From Mycocentrospora acerina (lineage: Eukaryota > Ascomycota > Dothideomycetes > Pleosporales), in assembly GCA_022701365.1 (NCBI GenBank), contig JAKUHH010000040.1, positions 930,001 to 994,000 on the forward strand: a stretch of DNA of 64,000 nucleotides. Direction: 5' to 3'. Every line of letters starts with the position of its first letter. The first letter of the stretch is position 1. Positions 23,383 through 34,757 of this stretch are shown piece after piece. Below the pieces are notes generated by a model. It ran no database searches, had not been told where the DNA came from, and worked only from the letters and a program-made list of their open reading frames with translations. Both the position numbers and the translations under genes were made by a program.

Positions 23383-26300
23383 CTACCCACAAAGCGGACA
23401 CTTCAACCTCCCTCCCACTAACCCACCCGCCTTCTCCACACACCCTCTATGCCAAAGATGTCTACAAGCAAACAGCACAATTGGACTTGGCTTCGTAATC
23501 TTAGCATCCCCAGAACTTCCAGCCTCTGCAGCATCTTCAGTCTCGACTCCCCCCTGGGATGCGCTCTTCCCCTTTCCCTTTCCAGATCCACTTCCATCGC
23601 CCGACTCCCCATCTCCACTCTTTCTCGACCTATCGCGTTCTCGGACTTCCCACGCGTCCCACACTCCACTTCCTGCGCCGGGGCCCCAGCATCGACCTCG
23701 ACAGCCCTCGCATACTTGGCCTCTGGGTCTCCATCCACGTTCTCGAAGCTCCTTTAGCTCTTGCACGTTTGTGAATGCCTCTTTGTCTAGGAACCTGTTT
23801 GCGAGGGAAAGAATGGTTTCTTCAAAGGTGTACGCTGCAAATATTTCGGCGAGAACGGAGCGTAGGTCTTGTAAGGCAGGAGATGATGAGGATGAGGCGC
23901 GGGTTAGGAAGCAGCGCAAGATGCGGAGGAAAGAGGGGTTGGTTTGTGACTGTGACTGCGTGTGACGTGCGGGGGCACGAGAAGTCGAAGGGGTGCTTGC
24001 GACATGCTTTTTGTTGGGTGGAATAGTGGTTGCCGCGAGGAGGGCAGAAAATGTTTGCTGGACAGAGTCGCGGAGCTTGGTCGAGATCTTGGTTGTATCA
24101 ATGGTTTCAGAGGGACCAAGGTTCGAAGTCGCGATTGCAGCGTCCAGGTTAGCAATACCTGAAGAAGTGTCCCTGATAAGTCTGACGACTGTGTCGATGA
24201 GATCAAGCCAGAGCATCTCATCCAACGCAAGCTCTGCTTCCTTCACCTCGCCGTATGCCGATTTTCGCCTGTCGACAATTGTTTCTATGGGCTTGTCCAT
24301 CGACCTAGTCTGGCCCTGACACAACCAGATGCCAACTTTAATGTATTTTTGAATGTCTTCAAGAAGGTCATGCACTGCTTCTTCTGTGTTGGCTACATCG
24401 GGACTTTCTGCGGCTGCACCAATTAGCCCAATCAGGGCATTTTCAAGTGCGCCAATGTGCTTTACTAGGCGACTCATCGCATCCTGGACAAGACCATCTC
24501 GGGCCATAAGAACGACCGCCGCATCAATGGCTCCGCTCTTCTCCAGCGCTGGTAACACAGGGTCAAGTCTCAAATCCCCTGACTTCAACAGACTAACAAA
24601 GTCTGCAACATGTGGGCTGTTGTATGTGCACATAAGTTGCACGTAGCGTTCGATGAAGTTCGATGGCAGGTCATCGTCAATGACTTTTGCTTCTCCATGA
24701 TTTGCCTCTTGGGGCTCGATAAGAGCTTTCAGGTAGTGGTACTGAGAGTCGGCATCATCTTCGATGACATCGAAAACTGGCTTTAGCAGGTCGGGAGCAT
24801 ACCGCTGCAATGTTACTGCGGTTCGTGATGCATCTACAGCAACCAGATCGTTCGCACGATTGATAATGACAGATTTGACCTCACTGATCTGTTTGCCGGT
24901 GAGACCTTTGCTTGATCGTAAGACGTCATGAATGCAGTCAAAGACCGCCTCCTCATCTTCTGCATCGTCCAAGTATGTCTCAAGTAGTTTGTTGTACTGC
25001 TGCGCACCTCGATATACCGACTTTAGTACGCGGTGGAATCCTGCCCGTTGAAATAATGGAACTAAGCTCTGAGGGCTTGGTGGATGGTAAATTGAGAGGA
25101 GATACTCTACTGAAAGCTGGCAATCTTCTTTGATGACTTCAGTAGGGTAGTCGCAAAGTCCGACAAGGATCTGGTGCAAAGACGTCCCGGGAAGCATAAT
25201 GTGTTGAGGATATTTGGGAAGATTTCGCGCGATGAACATGTAAAAGTACATGACATCTTCCATGCTAAACTCATCCGCAGTCATGATTCCGAAGAGGATG
25301 TTAACAATATACTGGCGTGTGGGTGTAAATGCAGAGCCACGATGAGTGCCGTTGAGGTGGGTTCCATTCGTCTCTTGTTGTTCTCCGTTTAGAAAGTTAT
25401 CTTCGAAAGCCTCGTTTAGCATGCTCATGAAACTTGACGCATCAAACTCCAACATTAAACGCAGATACGGAAATGGTGGTTCAGCGCTCCTATCAGTACG
25501 CGTCAAGATGACCTCGCCAGAACCTGGTGGCCACTGGAGACTCTTGCCCGAAAATAGAAACTGGTACATGTCCTTCTTAGCACTGTGTGCCAGCTCGTCA
25601 CTCATGAACGTCCCCCCAGGATATATACGTCCTGTGAAAGTAAAGGCTAGATATGGAAAAACCTTCTTGGCCGATGTGATGAAAACGTTGTCGGCAGCGT
25701 CAACATCAAAATCAATCAATTTGATCAGGTCCAAGATGTTTATGAACGGCGTGATGAAGTCACCTATTGTCTGCGTCCATACATGTATCAGGGCATCGTA
25801 GAGGAAGTATTGCTGGCAGAGTGTGGTGACCTGGTTCATATCCATTGTATCTGTACTCAGACGGCATATCATCTCCTCAAGGCGGGTACCACGACCAACT
25901 CCGGCGTAGAAAGTGATAAGATCCTTCAAGACATTTGGCGGCATAGCTGTGATTTCGTCGTCAAGGATGTAAGGCTCAAGGGTCTCAAAAAACGGCTCTT
26001 CCGCCGACCCGTCTTCAAAAGCATCGTACACGTCTTCGAACAGAAAGTCCAACTCTTTCATGCTAAGAAGGGCAGTGAAGCATACCTCGGCAAGCTCTTT
26101 CAGGCGTGTTTCTCGCGATTCAGTATCTTGTCGCGCAAAGGTGTACCTCAACGACGCAGTGATCATTTCCAGTAACTTCTCTTGCACGAGTGCGTGCCGT
26201 GCATTGTCATCTTCTGGTAGACCAACAGTCAATTTGTCGGCGTCACCGACATAGTATGATGTTGCAAGACCGATGGCCGCAATGAAATCACCATCTTCCA

Positions 26301-28253
26301 TTAAGGCTAGCAATCGATCAGCCCAATTGGAGAGAGTACCGATAGAGATGTCGTTGAAGCCTAGTAAGAACAATCGGCCTTTGTAGGCCCGGAAGCTCAT
26401 ATAAAAAGCGTCAGCGACTACGCCATGTATTGATGAATCAGCGTCGTCGAGTTGTTCAACGACTGGCTTTAGTTGCTGCGAAAATAGATCTGAATGGAAG
26501 ATGTGTTTTTGCAATAAATCAAACGAATCGGTTGTACGGAGTGTGTTGTCTTCGAGAATGAGCAATCGCTGACTGATTGTCAATACACCCAAAACTGATC
26601 TGCTGAGCCATTGGACGGCAACAATCGCCTCTTCACATCGCCATCGATTTCGCGGTCGGAAGCGAAGTTCTGTGGGCTTCTCCTTTTCCGAGGGCGGCGC
26701 GACTATGCTCTCAACATCAAGAACGGTCAGGACATTCGACCAGGTGTAGACGAGCTTCGTCCTTGAAACGGCTTTGCCAGATGTACCGGATGAATTTTTC
26801 AGCTTCACTGCAGGGAACCATGCCAAACACCCGCTCAAGGCACTGTGGGGTTCGATCTCCTTTGGTCTCGGCGCTTTGTGCTGGGTCTGTGCAAGAGGAG
26901 TAGTTGAGACAATTACGAGCAGATAGGGAGTTAAGAGTGCTGTTAGTCCCATGTCATCCGTTGGCTGCTCTACATTCCCCAAGGGAAGGGGAGAGAATGC
27001 GAGGACAGAGCTGGGTTTCCTTGGCTTTTCAAGTGACTTTGCCGTCAGCGGGTATCTGCCGAGGATTCGAGTGGTTTTGACTGAACGTGCAATTGCTCCC
27101 AAGCCTCGCGTAGCCAGATGTGAGAAGGCCATACCCCCGTCGTCAGCGGATACGAGTGCTGTGTGGCGTGTTCCTAGGAAGCCCAGGTGGAGAATGGCGA
27201 CTCCTGAGACATGGCCGTCTGACTTCTTGTCGTCCAAGGTCGCTCTCTCTATAGGAGGGATGTGCAGAAATGGCTTCGCCGGCTTCGACAGCTCCCACGT
27301 AAAAATGTGACCTGTTGCATGACCCCCAGCGATAGTGGAGTGATCAGCAGAGATGGCCAAGGCAGTGATGGCACCGCACTCAACAGCTGCGTCTGGAGTC
27401 AGATGGAGTTTCTCTCTTCACGTGTGCTTGTACGCCATACCTTTTGTGCCAGGTCCGATGATAGACTTCAGAACTTGCTGATAGTCGAAGATGAGGATGA
27501 AGCCCTTGGACGTCCCCACAACAAGAGACGCCGCGACGCTCAGACATGTTGGGCGACCAAAGTTGCGCTTGCCGATTTCTGAAAAGACTTGCCCTGTGAT
27601 TTTTTTCAGCTTTGTCCACCGCACGACTTCCCACGGCGCTTGCGGTGTCTCTGCCTCATCTGGCAGCTGTTTGAATAGATGGCTCGAAATGGATGATTGC
27701 CGCGAGTGTGCGGAGAGAAAGGCAGGCGACACAGCACGTGGCGATGCCTGCGGAGACGGGCTGAGGCGCGAGGAGAAGCGGCGCTCGAATGGTTGCAGAG
27801 GCGAGCGATTGTGGCGGCTCGAGGTGAATGAAGCGGGTACGCTGCTGCTTGGTGAGGACAAGATGGAACCCTGTATTTGTCAGACAAGGCAACCCTAAGC
27901 TATGCGCCGCAACAGACCTGTATCGACGGCGTGTCATCAGGAGTCAATGTCGACGCCGGGCTCCCCGGCCTGACGACGACTTTTGGCACGGAAAGCTGCG
28001 ATACCGTCTCGTCTTGCTCTTGCTGCGCATTGCTCCTCCTCGTTCTGGCAAACGTGAAGCCGTTCCTGCCGCTGTCCATGGATGCGAGGTCGTCTGCCTC
28101 CCCGTCGACGTCATCGTCGTCGCCGGCCGCATTCTCGTCTCCTGCAACAGGCGACCTGGCGGTGTAGTTTGGGGAAGCGTCTCCGAGGTCCAGCTCATCC
28201 TCGGGGTCATGGTGGTGAGCGCTGGGAGAGCTCGCGCCCGAATCGGAGCTCAT
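23383..28253 (-). CDS. VPS8: Vps8, CORVET tethering complex subunit
   Basis: CORVET subunit that binds the endosomal Rab5-type GTPase and tethers early endosomes. Three exons: 27918-28253, 27441-27870 and 23383-27386, with introns of 47 and 54 bases in matching phase, giving 1,589 residues. The first exon encodes an acidic disordered N-terminus (MSSDSGASSPS, DPEDELDLGD). A beta-propeller region follows (SVAASLVVGTSKGFILIFDY, ADHSTIAGGHATGHIFTWEL), then a long helical repeat region with the Vps8 signature around VNILFGIMTADEFSMEDVMY. The C-terminus is a RING-type zinc finger: CEGCRGRC, then a long Gly/Ser-rich insert, then ACRHLWHRGC and CPLCG as the last residues. The start at 28253 faces the GPALPP gene across a short shared promoter. 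Confidence 0.9.
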
Positions 28254-28711
28254 GGGGCTCGTTCTCCACAAAGCATCGCTTCGCGCGGATAGAGGGTGGC
28301 AGTGTTGCGCGTCTCGTGGCTCCTCCAGTCCCAGCTCTTGAGGTTCGGCTCCAGTTCCAGTTCCAGTTCCAGGCGTGCTCGTCGCGGTCGGCAAGCTCGG
28401 CGGGGATCGCGTGCAATGGCCGCGGTGGCGCTGTGGATGCCTGGCGGGAGTCTGGAGGCCTGAGAGCGAGGATTGCACAAGACTACAGTGGCTGCCGTGT
28501 CCCCAGACGTGGGATTGGCAAGACTACGCTGAGGAGGACCTGTGCGAGGCGGTGCGGAGGCTTGTCGCGGGGACCGTCAAGGCATCAAGCTCCACGGCGC
28601 ATCCGTCCATGGCGCCAACTGCGGGCCCAAGCTCCTCGTCGTCCACCACGGCCATCCACCGGCTCGTTCCTGCCAACCCACCACGCCAACACATCCCGCC
28701 CGACCTTCACA
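28254..28711. promoter_or_regulatory. Shared divergent promoter of VPS8 and the GPALPP gene
   Basis: A 458-base, GC-rich gap between two divergent start codons. It must carry both promoters and both 5' leaders. It holds a short CCAGTT-type hexamer repeat near 28,344-28,366. Open frames cross it on both strands but have no homology. Confidence 0.6.
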
Positions 28712-29647
28712 ATGCCGATAGGGCCGACGCTTCCTCCCCACCTCGCAAAGCGCAGCCGCAGCGACGATGACGACGGCGCTTCCTCGCCCGATGGCAGCGA
28801 GAAGCGGCGCCGAGTAGCTGGCCCAGCACCTCCGCCCTCCGCAGCGCCACCTCGACGCACCGCCGGACCCTCGCTGCCGCCAACGTCTCGGTCGCGTTCG
28901 AGCAGCGAAGACAGCGACGTTGGCCCCGCGCCTCCCCAGCCCCCCAAACGCGTGGCAGGCCCCGCTCCACCACCTGCGCCTCTCTCGGAGCGCCCGCCAA
29001 ACCCCCCAGACGACGACTCGGACAGCAGCGACGACGACTTTGGCCCTGCGCCACCCCCCGCAGGCAGCATATCACACGCATCCTATAGCGACAATGCCAA
29101 GCCCACGCCCTCCGCATTCGATACAGACGCCGCCTACGCCGACGAACCCAAGAAACCCGCGCGCGACGAATGGATGACCATGCCCCCCACCCAGGATGAC
29201 CTCGCCGCGCGCATGGACCCCACCAAACTCCGCGCACGCAAATTCAACACGGGGAAAAGCGCTGGCGCATCCACGGGAGGCATGAGCAGCGCCTGGACCG
29301 AGACCCCCGAGCAGAAGCTCAAACGCCTGCAAGACGAAGCCATGGGCATCATCACCCCGTCCAACACCTCTGGTGCATCACAGCAGGGCTCCAAGAAAAG
29401 TAAGGAAGAAGAGCGGCGTGCGCGCAAAATCCAAGAGAAGATTGATGCGACGAGGGGCAAGAGTTTGGTTGAGCAGCATACGGAGAAGGGGACTGGCAAG
29501 GAAAAGGAAGACGACCCTAGCAAGCGTGCGTTCGACTATGAAAAGGACATGGCGGTTATTGGCACCGCAAATCATAAACAGAGAAGGGACATGTTGAACA
29601 AGAGTAAGGGCTTTGGGGACAGGTTCTCAGGCGGGAAGTTTTTGTGA
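28712..29647 (+). CDS. GPALPP-motif (DUF3752) nuclear protein
   Basis: Single-exon 311-residue protein starting MPIGPTLPPHLAKR. The N-terminal half carries repeated GPxxPP-type motifs (IGPTLPP, VAGPAPPP, VGPAPP, FGPAPPP) between acidic and serine-rich stretches. The C-terminal half has the DUF3752 pattern: DEWMTMPP at about residues 152-159, RARKFNTG, AWTETPEQKLKRL, a basic coiled stretch KSKEEERRARKIQEKID, and an ending NKSKGFGDRFSGGKFL. Relatives include human GPALPP1/KIAA1704; the molecular role is poorly known, probably nuclear. The open frame extends upstream to 28082, but that part is promoter and has no family similarity, so the ATG that begins the first GPTLPP motif was chosen. Confidence 0.88.
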   Translation: MPIGPTLPPHLAKRSRSDDDDGASSPDGSEKRRRVAGPAPPPSAAPPRRTAGPSLPPTSRSRSSSEDSDVGPAPPQPPKRVAGPAPPPAPLSERPPNPPDDDSDSSDDDFGPAPPPAGSISHASYSDNAKPTPSAFDTDAAYADEPKKPARDEWMTMPPTQDDLAARMDPTKLRARKFNTGKSAGASTGGMSSAWTETPEQKLKRLQDEAMGIITPSNTSGASQQGSKKSKEEERRARKIQEKIDATRGKSLVEQHTEKGTGKEKEDDPSKRAFDYEKDMAVIGTANHKQRRDMLNKSKGFGDRFSGGKFL

Positions 29648-30063
29648 AGAAAAGCAGTTCTCCTAGTCAGTTTTTTTCCAACAGATTGACTATTGTTTTG
29701 TCATGATTGACTCTGGTGATAAATGTGAGGAGCTCTGGGGGAAAAAGTCACCTTCACCAAGAGGCTTGGCAGAGCAATGATGCTTCAGTAGAAGGTCTAA
29801 CCTGGACAAGTCAATACTAACAACAACCACAACATACATTACACTCTCATACATACGCACACTCTCTCTCTATTTCTCTCTACGGTACGATCCAATTCAG
29901 TCTGCGCTTAGTCAAGGTACCCTTGTGCGCATGCTCATCATACACTTGTCACTTTCGCTCACCTGAGAGCTGTTCTCTACGTACATGGTCCATTCACACC
30001 GGCCCTCCCCCAGTGTGCTCTATCCTCCCCCAGTACCTCCAGTAATTTCCTGGGGTACCCCCA
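29648..30063. other. Convergent intergenic region
   Basis: About 0.4 kb between two convergent genes, containing both presumed 3' untranslated regions. A CT-rich run occurs near 29,861-29,880. Confidence 0.5.
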
Positions 30064-30838
30064 CTACTTTTCATGTATTAAGCTCCAGAACGAACTGATA
30101 GGATGCCACTGGATATGAAACACAACCCCATCACGGTTCCCAGCCAAAAGGACTTTCTTCAAGGGCTCCTCAAACCTATTCACGTCCTGAATTGCCTTGA
30201 CATATCCACTCCAAGTGCGGGGTCTCACGTCGACGAGAATGGTACGAAGACCTGGGAGAAGCGTTGAAAAACTCAAGTCGTCTGCCTTTAATCGCCGGGC
30301 GCCGAGCCGCAGGTGCACGTCTTCCGGGTTTGGCCAGTCGTCGTGAACGTGAAGCTCAATCGTGATGCTTTGGATGCATTTGCGCTGCATCGAGGTAGTC
30401 GAGTACATAAAGTGCCACATTCGTGCCGAGTTGAAAATGAATTCGTTTAGTGTGAATGGGAGCATGGCTGTCTCGGCATGCAGTTGACGCGACACGCTCA
30501 ACACGGTGAGTCGCTTGAGCTGGGCATCGAGAATCTCCTTTCGACGCCTGTTCATTTTGTAGTGTGGCGTCCACTCGCTTCCTGAGTCTTCAAATCCTTC
30601 GTCAAGGTCGCAGTAGTCCCACGACAAATCAGTGGTCAGGATATGATCATAAATCAGGTTTCTGATGTCGCCAGGCAGGCGGAGAAGAGGAGACTCGTGC
30701 TGGTTGCGGAAGGTACTATTTTTTCACAGTCAGTGATCATGTTTCTCTTCTCAAGTGACTCACTGGCATCACTTACATCTCATATCTAGTCTGCTTCTTT
30801 ATCCTTGCAGCGTGCTCAGAGTGCGAGATGAAATCCAT
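30064..30838 (-). CDS. F-box-like protein of unknown target
   Basis: Two exons, 30777-30838 and 30064-30715, joined by a 61-base intron (GTAAGT...AATAG) in phase 2, giving 237 residues. Near the N-terminus the sequence SPLLRLPGDIRNLIYDHIL is the short F-box-like opening typical of very large fungal families. The middle part, VLSVSRQLHAETAMLPFTLN followed by EFIFNSARMW, is the usual second motif. A role as a substrate receptor in SCF-type ubiquitin ligases is known for true F-box proteins, but these short fungal forms are mostly uncharacterised. Such families are often expanded in plant-associated ascomycetes. Confidence 0.75.
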
Positions 30839-31881
30839 ACTGTTGGCTAATTTGTTGTGTCAATCCTAACTATGAAAACTTGATTGTCGAATTCTGAAGG
30901 GTTCGGTGTCTAGAGGGTTGAAAGAGATGGAGAGACAACAGCTTTTGAAATGGAAACTGGGTATTTAAAAAAATGTTTCAGGTGACTACCAACACATGTC
31001 ATCCATGGTTCGCCAACTCTCAACATCACATGTTTGATTGGACCATGTGTCTTCGTTTTGGGTTTTCCACGATTCAACCACTCTTTCATTGAAAGACTAG
31101 CATTCAATCCAAACTGGTCAGATGACTGGAAGCGATATTATTCGCAACGCAGACTAAATATTATACCCACTTCACTTGTGGACTTTGCATAGTCTCTCTT
31201 TCCTCGTCGATGACAAATTTTTTACGATTTGTATTCCTTTCACGCATGTCTTAAAGGATGTAAATTAAGCCAAAAACTTGCGTAACTTTACCTTTATCGA
31301 CAGTGTTCGGATGAAACGATTCAAACAAATATTCATACCGCCATATGTAATTTGAACAACATCACTTGCAACGATTTTGCATCTTACAAACATGAATAGC
31401 TTCACTGAAATCATCCAGTTACGGTCAGCTCAAATAATGAAACCAAGTAACTTGTGTATGCGTATGTTTGGTTAGGAGTGAAGAGTTTTCGATCCGAACA
31501 AGTTCTGTTGACCCCTACCAAACGAAAAAATGAGAAACAGAAATCCGCAAACACGAAATGAGGGAATCGTATTGATTATTAACAAAATATAGAAAAATAC
31601 CCGACGCTGAAATTATCATTCTTCTCTTAATATTTTTCAAGTCGGCAACGGCAACACGTACTCCGTTTACCGACATATCCACATCGGTACGTTCGCACGT
31701 CTCCTTTCGGGCAAAGCCGGACGGATTTGCGCGTCAGCCGGACACCAAACACGATGACTCGAATATGAGTATATAAAATCATTACAAATAGCTCTTTATT
31801 GTGATTAAACTCAAGCTATCCATCAATTCATTCTTACCAAATCTTTAGACGTTGGCCTCTCAAGCCTCATCAATTCCATTC
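30839..31881. other. Divergent intergenic region
   Basis: About 1.0 kb between two divergent genes, AT-rich, with no gene seen. It carries a TATA element for the right-hand gene, listed separately. Confidence 0.5.
31770..31777 (+). promoter_or_regulatory. TATA box of the two-exon hypothetical gene
   Basis: TATATAAA about 105 bases before the ATG at 31882, a normal fungal spacing for TATA plus leader. Confidence 0.45.
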
Positions 31882-32689
31882 ATGAACAAGGTCTTGGCAA
31901 TCCCAACAGCCGTAGCATTCGCTGCAACGAGCACATACCTGTATCGAATCCAAACCCGCATCGCTCTTGTTCCCACCCTTCAAATATCAAGCAGCTCCAA
32001 CATTCCATCCACACTCGCACGGTCAAAAGCAAGTTCGCTTGTAAATCCAAACGGTCACACTACGGCCGATGACACACGTTTCATCACCCTGGACCTCCCC
32101 AGGGACGTGTCTGATGGAGAAATACTAGGAAAATTTGCCAAAGGTTTCTTCGACGGATATGTCTTGGGCCCAGAACGTATCGTCTTGAATGCATTCAAGC
32201 AACAATTAACCAATTTCGACCGTAAGCAGCACCCCTTCCAATCCTGAACATTGCAATCTTAACGCAAAACTCCCAGAACTGGAGAATACGCCTGTATCCT
32301 CGTATATATGGTCAAAGGGACAGCTCTCCAAGCACTCGCCGCCGCCTCTCCACTCTCTCCTCTTTGGTGTATTCCGCGTGGTTGAGCGCCATATCGAATC
32401 TACTCAGACAAGCACATCGTCGACGTCTGAACACCCCGCACAAAGCTATATCGACTTTGCCTATGGCTCCAGTCATGGCTCTCTTGCAGGCGTGCATCGT
32501 TTTTCCGTGACACGGAACAAAATCCAGGATGATGCAAAGGAAACGCGAAGCGTGACTATTGAGTTTGCCCACACAGCATGTAACCCGCAGAATAGCAAGT
32601 CAGTGGGGCCGGGCTTCTTGCAAACACTTCATTTATGGTATGGGATGTTATTATTCAGAGAAGCCGTTGCAGAAGTTGTCACCGACTAA
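31882..32689 (+). CDS. Unrecognised two-exon protein with N-terminal hydrophobic segment
   Basis: Exons 31882-32221 and 32277-32689 join in phase 1 across a 55-base intron (GTAAGC...TCTTAACG...CCCAG), giving 250 residues. The join reads NFDQLENTPVSSYIWSKG. Residues about 3-22 (KVLAIPTAVAFAATSTYLYR) are hydrophobic and could be a membrane anchor or targeting signal. The middle reads ITLDLPRDVSDGEILGKFAK then GFFDGYVLGPERIVL, compact and globular in character. I do not recognise the family. Consistent splice phase and a TATA element upstream support a real gene. The frame is open upstream of 31882 without another ATG. Confidence 0.7.
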
Positions 32690-34757
32690 CTGAGTTGTGA
32701 TTGAGCATGTTCATTTTGTTCGTGCAGTAATCTTTCCGGTTTATTTCAATCTTGATGGTTTGTAACCGTTTGAGAGTGTACATTATTTTCCAAAAGAATC
32801 AAGATTATGAAGATACCAACCCCCCCAAAAAGCGATGGTGTTTGTAATACCTGTTGTTAGGGGCCACGGTGAGACTGAGAATGAGCTTAACCAACCCCGA
32901 CACTACCACCTGACGTCATTCGGTTCCCGGCTTGGGAAACAACGCCAAGGACTTGGTCCTTCTCCACCCCTTCCTTAGTTTCCACTCCTCAAAATCCTTC
33001 CGCAACATCCTACCGGGCTAGAACGGAGCCAAAATGAACATGCGATTCTCGGCACTAGACGATGAGTACTTCGAAATTGTAGATCTGAACCCAAACTGGC
33101 GCACTATCAATAGTCTCACACTTGGCTAACGTAGCGAGAGAGAGACATCCTACGTAGCTTTCCCAAGAATTGTGCAAAGTACCCGAGAGGGTTCGGTCAT
33201 GGACATGCTCCACATAGCCTTGGCGGGAAGTCATGATTTCCCTCCAATTCCGATGGAAAGGCCATCCGATCGTCACCACATACGTCTGTCCACCTTTAGC
33301 ATGGCTTGCTGTATTTCGCTTTGACTCGCGTTTCGATCTTGGCATGAGAGAGCACGTTCTTCGCACATGAAAGGATTGTCATGCAATATCTACTCCAAGC
33401 TTTGAGATTTCAACTCAAGCTCGCTCTTCAACTTCCTGTCGTCCCTCCCATCTCCTTACCCCGGACAACGTACTCAATTCCCTTCAACACCCATCACCTA
33501 CCCACTCGCCCTATATTTCAGCACACTTCGTCCATCCACTCCACCCTACTTGATTCCTCCCATACCCACCCTCCTCAGCCGTTCACCCTCGGGCCAGCAC
33601 CGCCGTGAAAATCAGTCCAACTACATTATCCCCCACATCCAACAGCGTCACAACCCTGATCTTTGTAACTGCACAATATTACTATTACCATGGTGCAGTT
33701 TATATATATTTCCTTCGCCATTCATGACAAGTATAACAAGCATAAACGACAGCGTTGCTGTTTCAGCACATACCATTTGGCAAACATGTAGAAGGGAGAG
33801 AAATAGGGAGGTGATTCGACGATATTTACAAATTCATCCTGAATCTAAGTATCAGTTGAACGCGTGACTCGCCAGTTGAAATGCGAGATGGCAAGGCAAG
33901 GCACAGTAAAAACAAAAGTTAGGCATAGGTGGAAACTTCAACACAGGAATTGGTAGACTGCGACTCGGGGCTACGCTCTATCTTCACCATTACAATAGCA
34001 CAGAAGAGCCTGCAGGATTCTCATCACAAATAAGCCACATCTATTTACCATTTACCATCCTATATTGCCCTTGATTTCTACGTTTCGAAATTGCCCTTCT
34101 CGTCTCCCGTCTCTTTCTTCTTGCGAATGTATGCAAATTCAGGCACGCTACAAGCTGCCATCGCACAGAGCATCACACGACAACTCTACAAGATCAACGG
34201 TGAATAACATAAATTGAGAAATTAATCTTAGGCAACCAATGTCGGCGCCGGTGGTATCAAAGTGTAGACACAAAGAAAGAATTTACTCGAGTCAGAAGGC
34301 AGAATGCCAGACCCATACCCATTATATCCTTAGCACATCTGCTTTGCATCAATCATCCTCCTCCTAATATCCAATTCGACAGCATGAAACATTACCCAGG
34401 AAATGCGTCTCGAAAGCGATTTCAGACCCGTAGCGTGTCGGCTAGGCTTCTAGCAAAATGATGCCTTCAGTCCAAAACGTTCAGTTCATCTTTTACTCTG
34501 TTCGCCTTCAATCTGACCCGCGAGCGAGTATGGGAGTGTTCAGGGAGAAGGCTGTGATCTACTCTTTCAACAAACAACGCATCTTGGCTCTTTCCGAGCT
34601 CACTGTCCTCCCTCCAACTAGATACGTGGAACAGAAGCTGGGGGAAAAACAGAGAAACCCTGATTAGGTCACGGTACAACATAGCTTGCGAATATCTTTT
34701 CAAGGTCTAGAAGTCTTCGTCTTCTTCTTCTTGCAATCACACTATCGCTTCTTGCAC
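32690..34757. other. Intergenic region
   Basis: About 2.1 kb without a supportable gene, lying between the 3' ends of two convergent genes. A Pro/Ser/Thr-rich open frame near 33,381-33,608 looks like low-complexity sequence rather than protein. Confidence 0.5.

Noticed and set aside
28082..28711. Upstream extension of the GPALPP open frame
   Set aside because: It overlaps the VPS8 first exon and shared promoter and is Arg-rich; family similarity begins only at the ATG at 28712.
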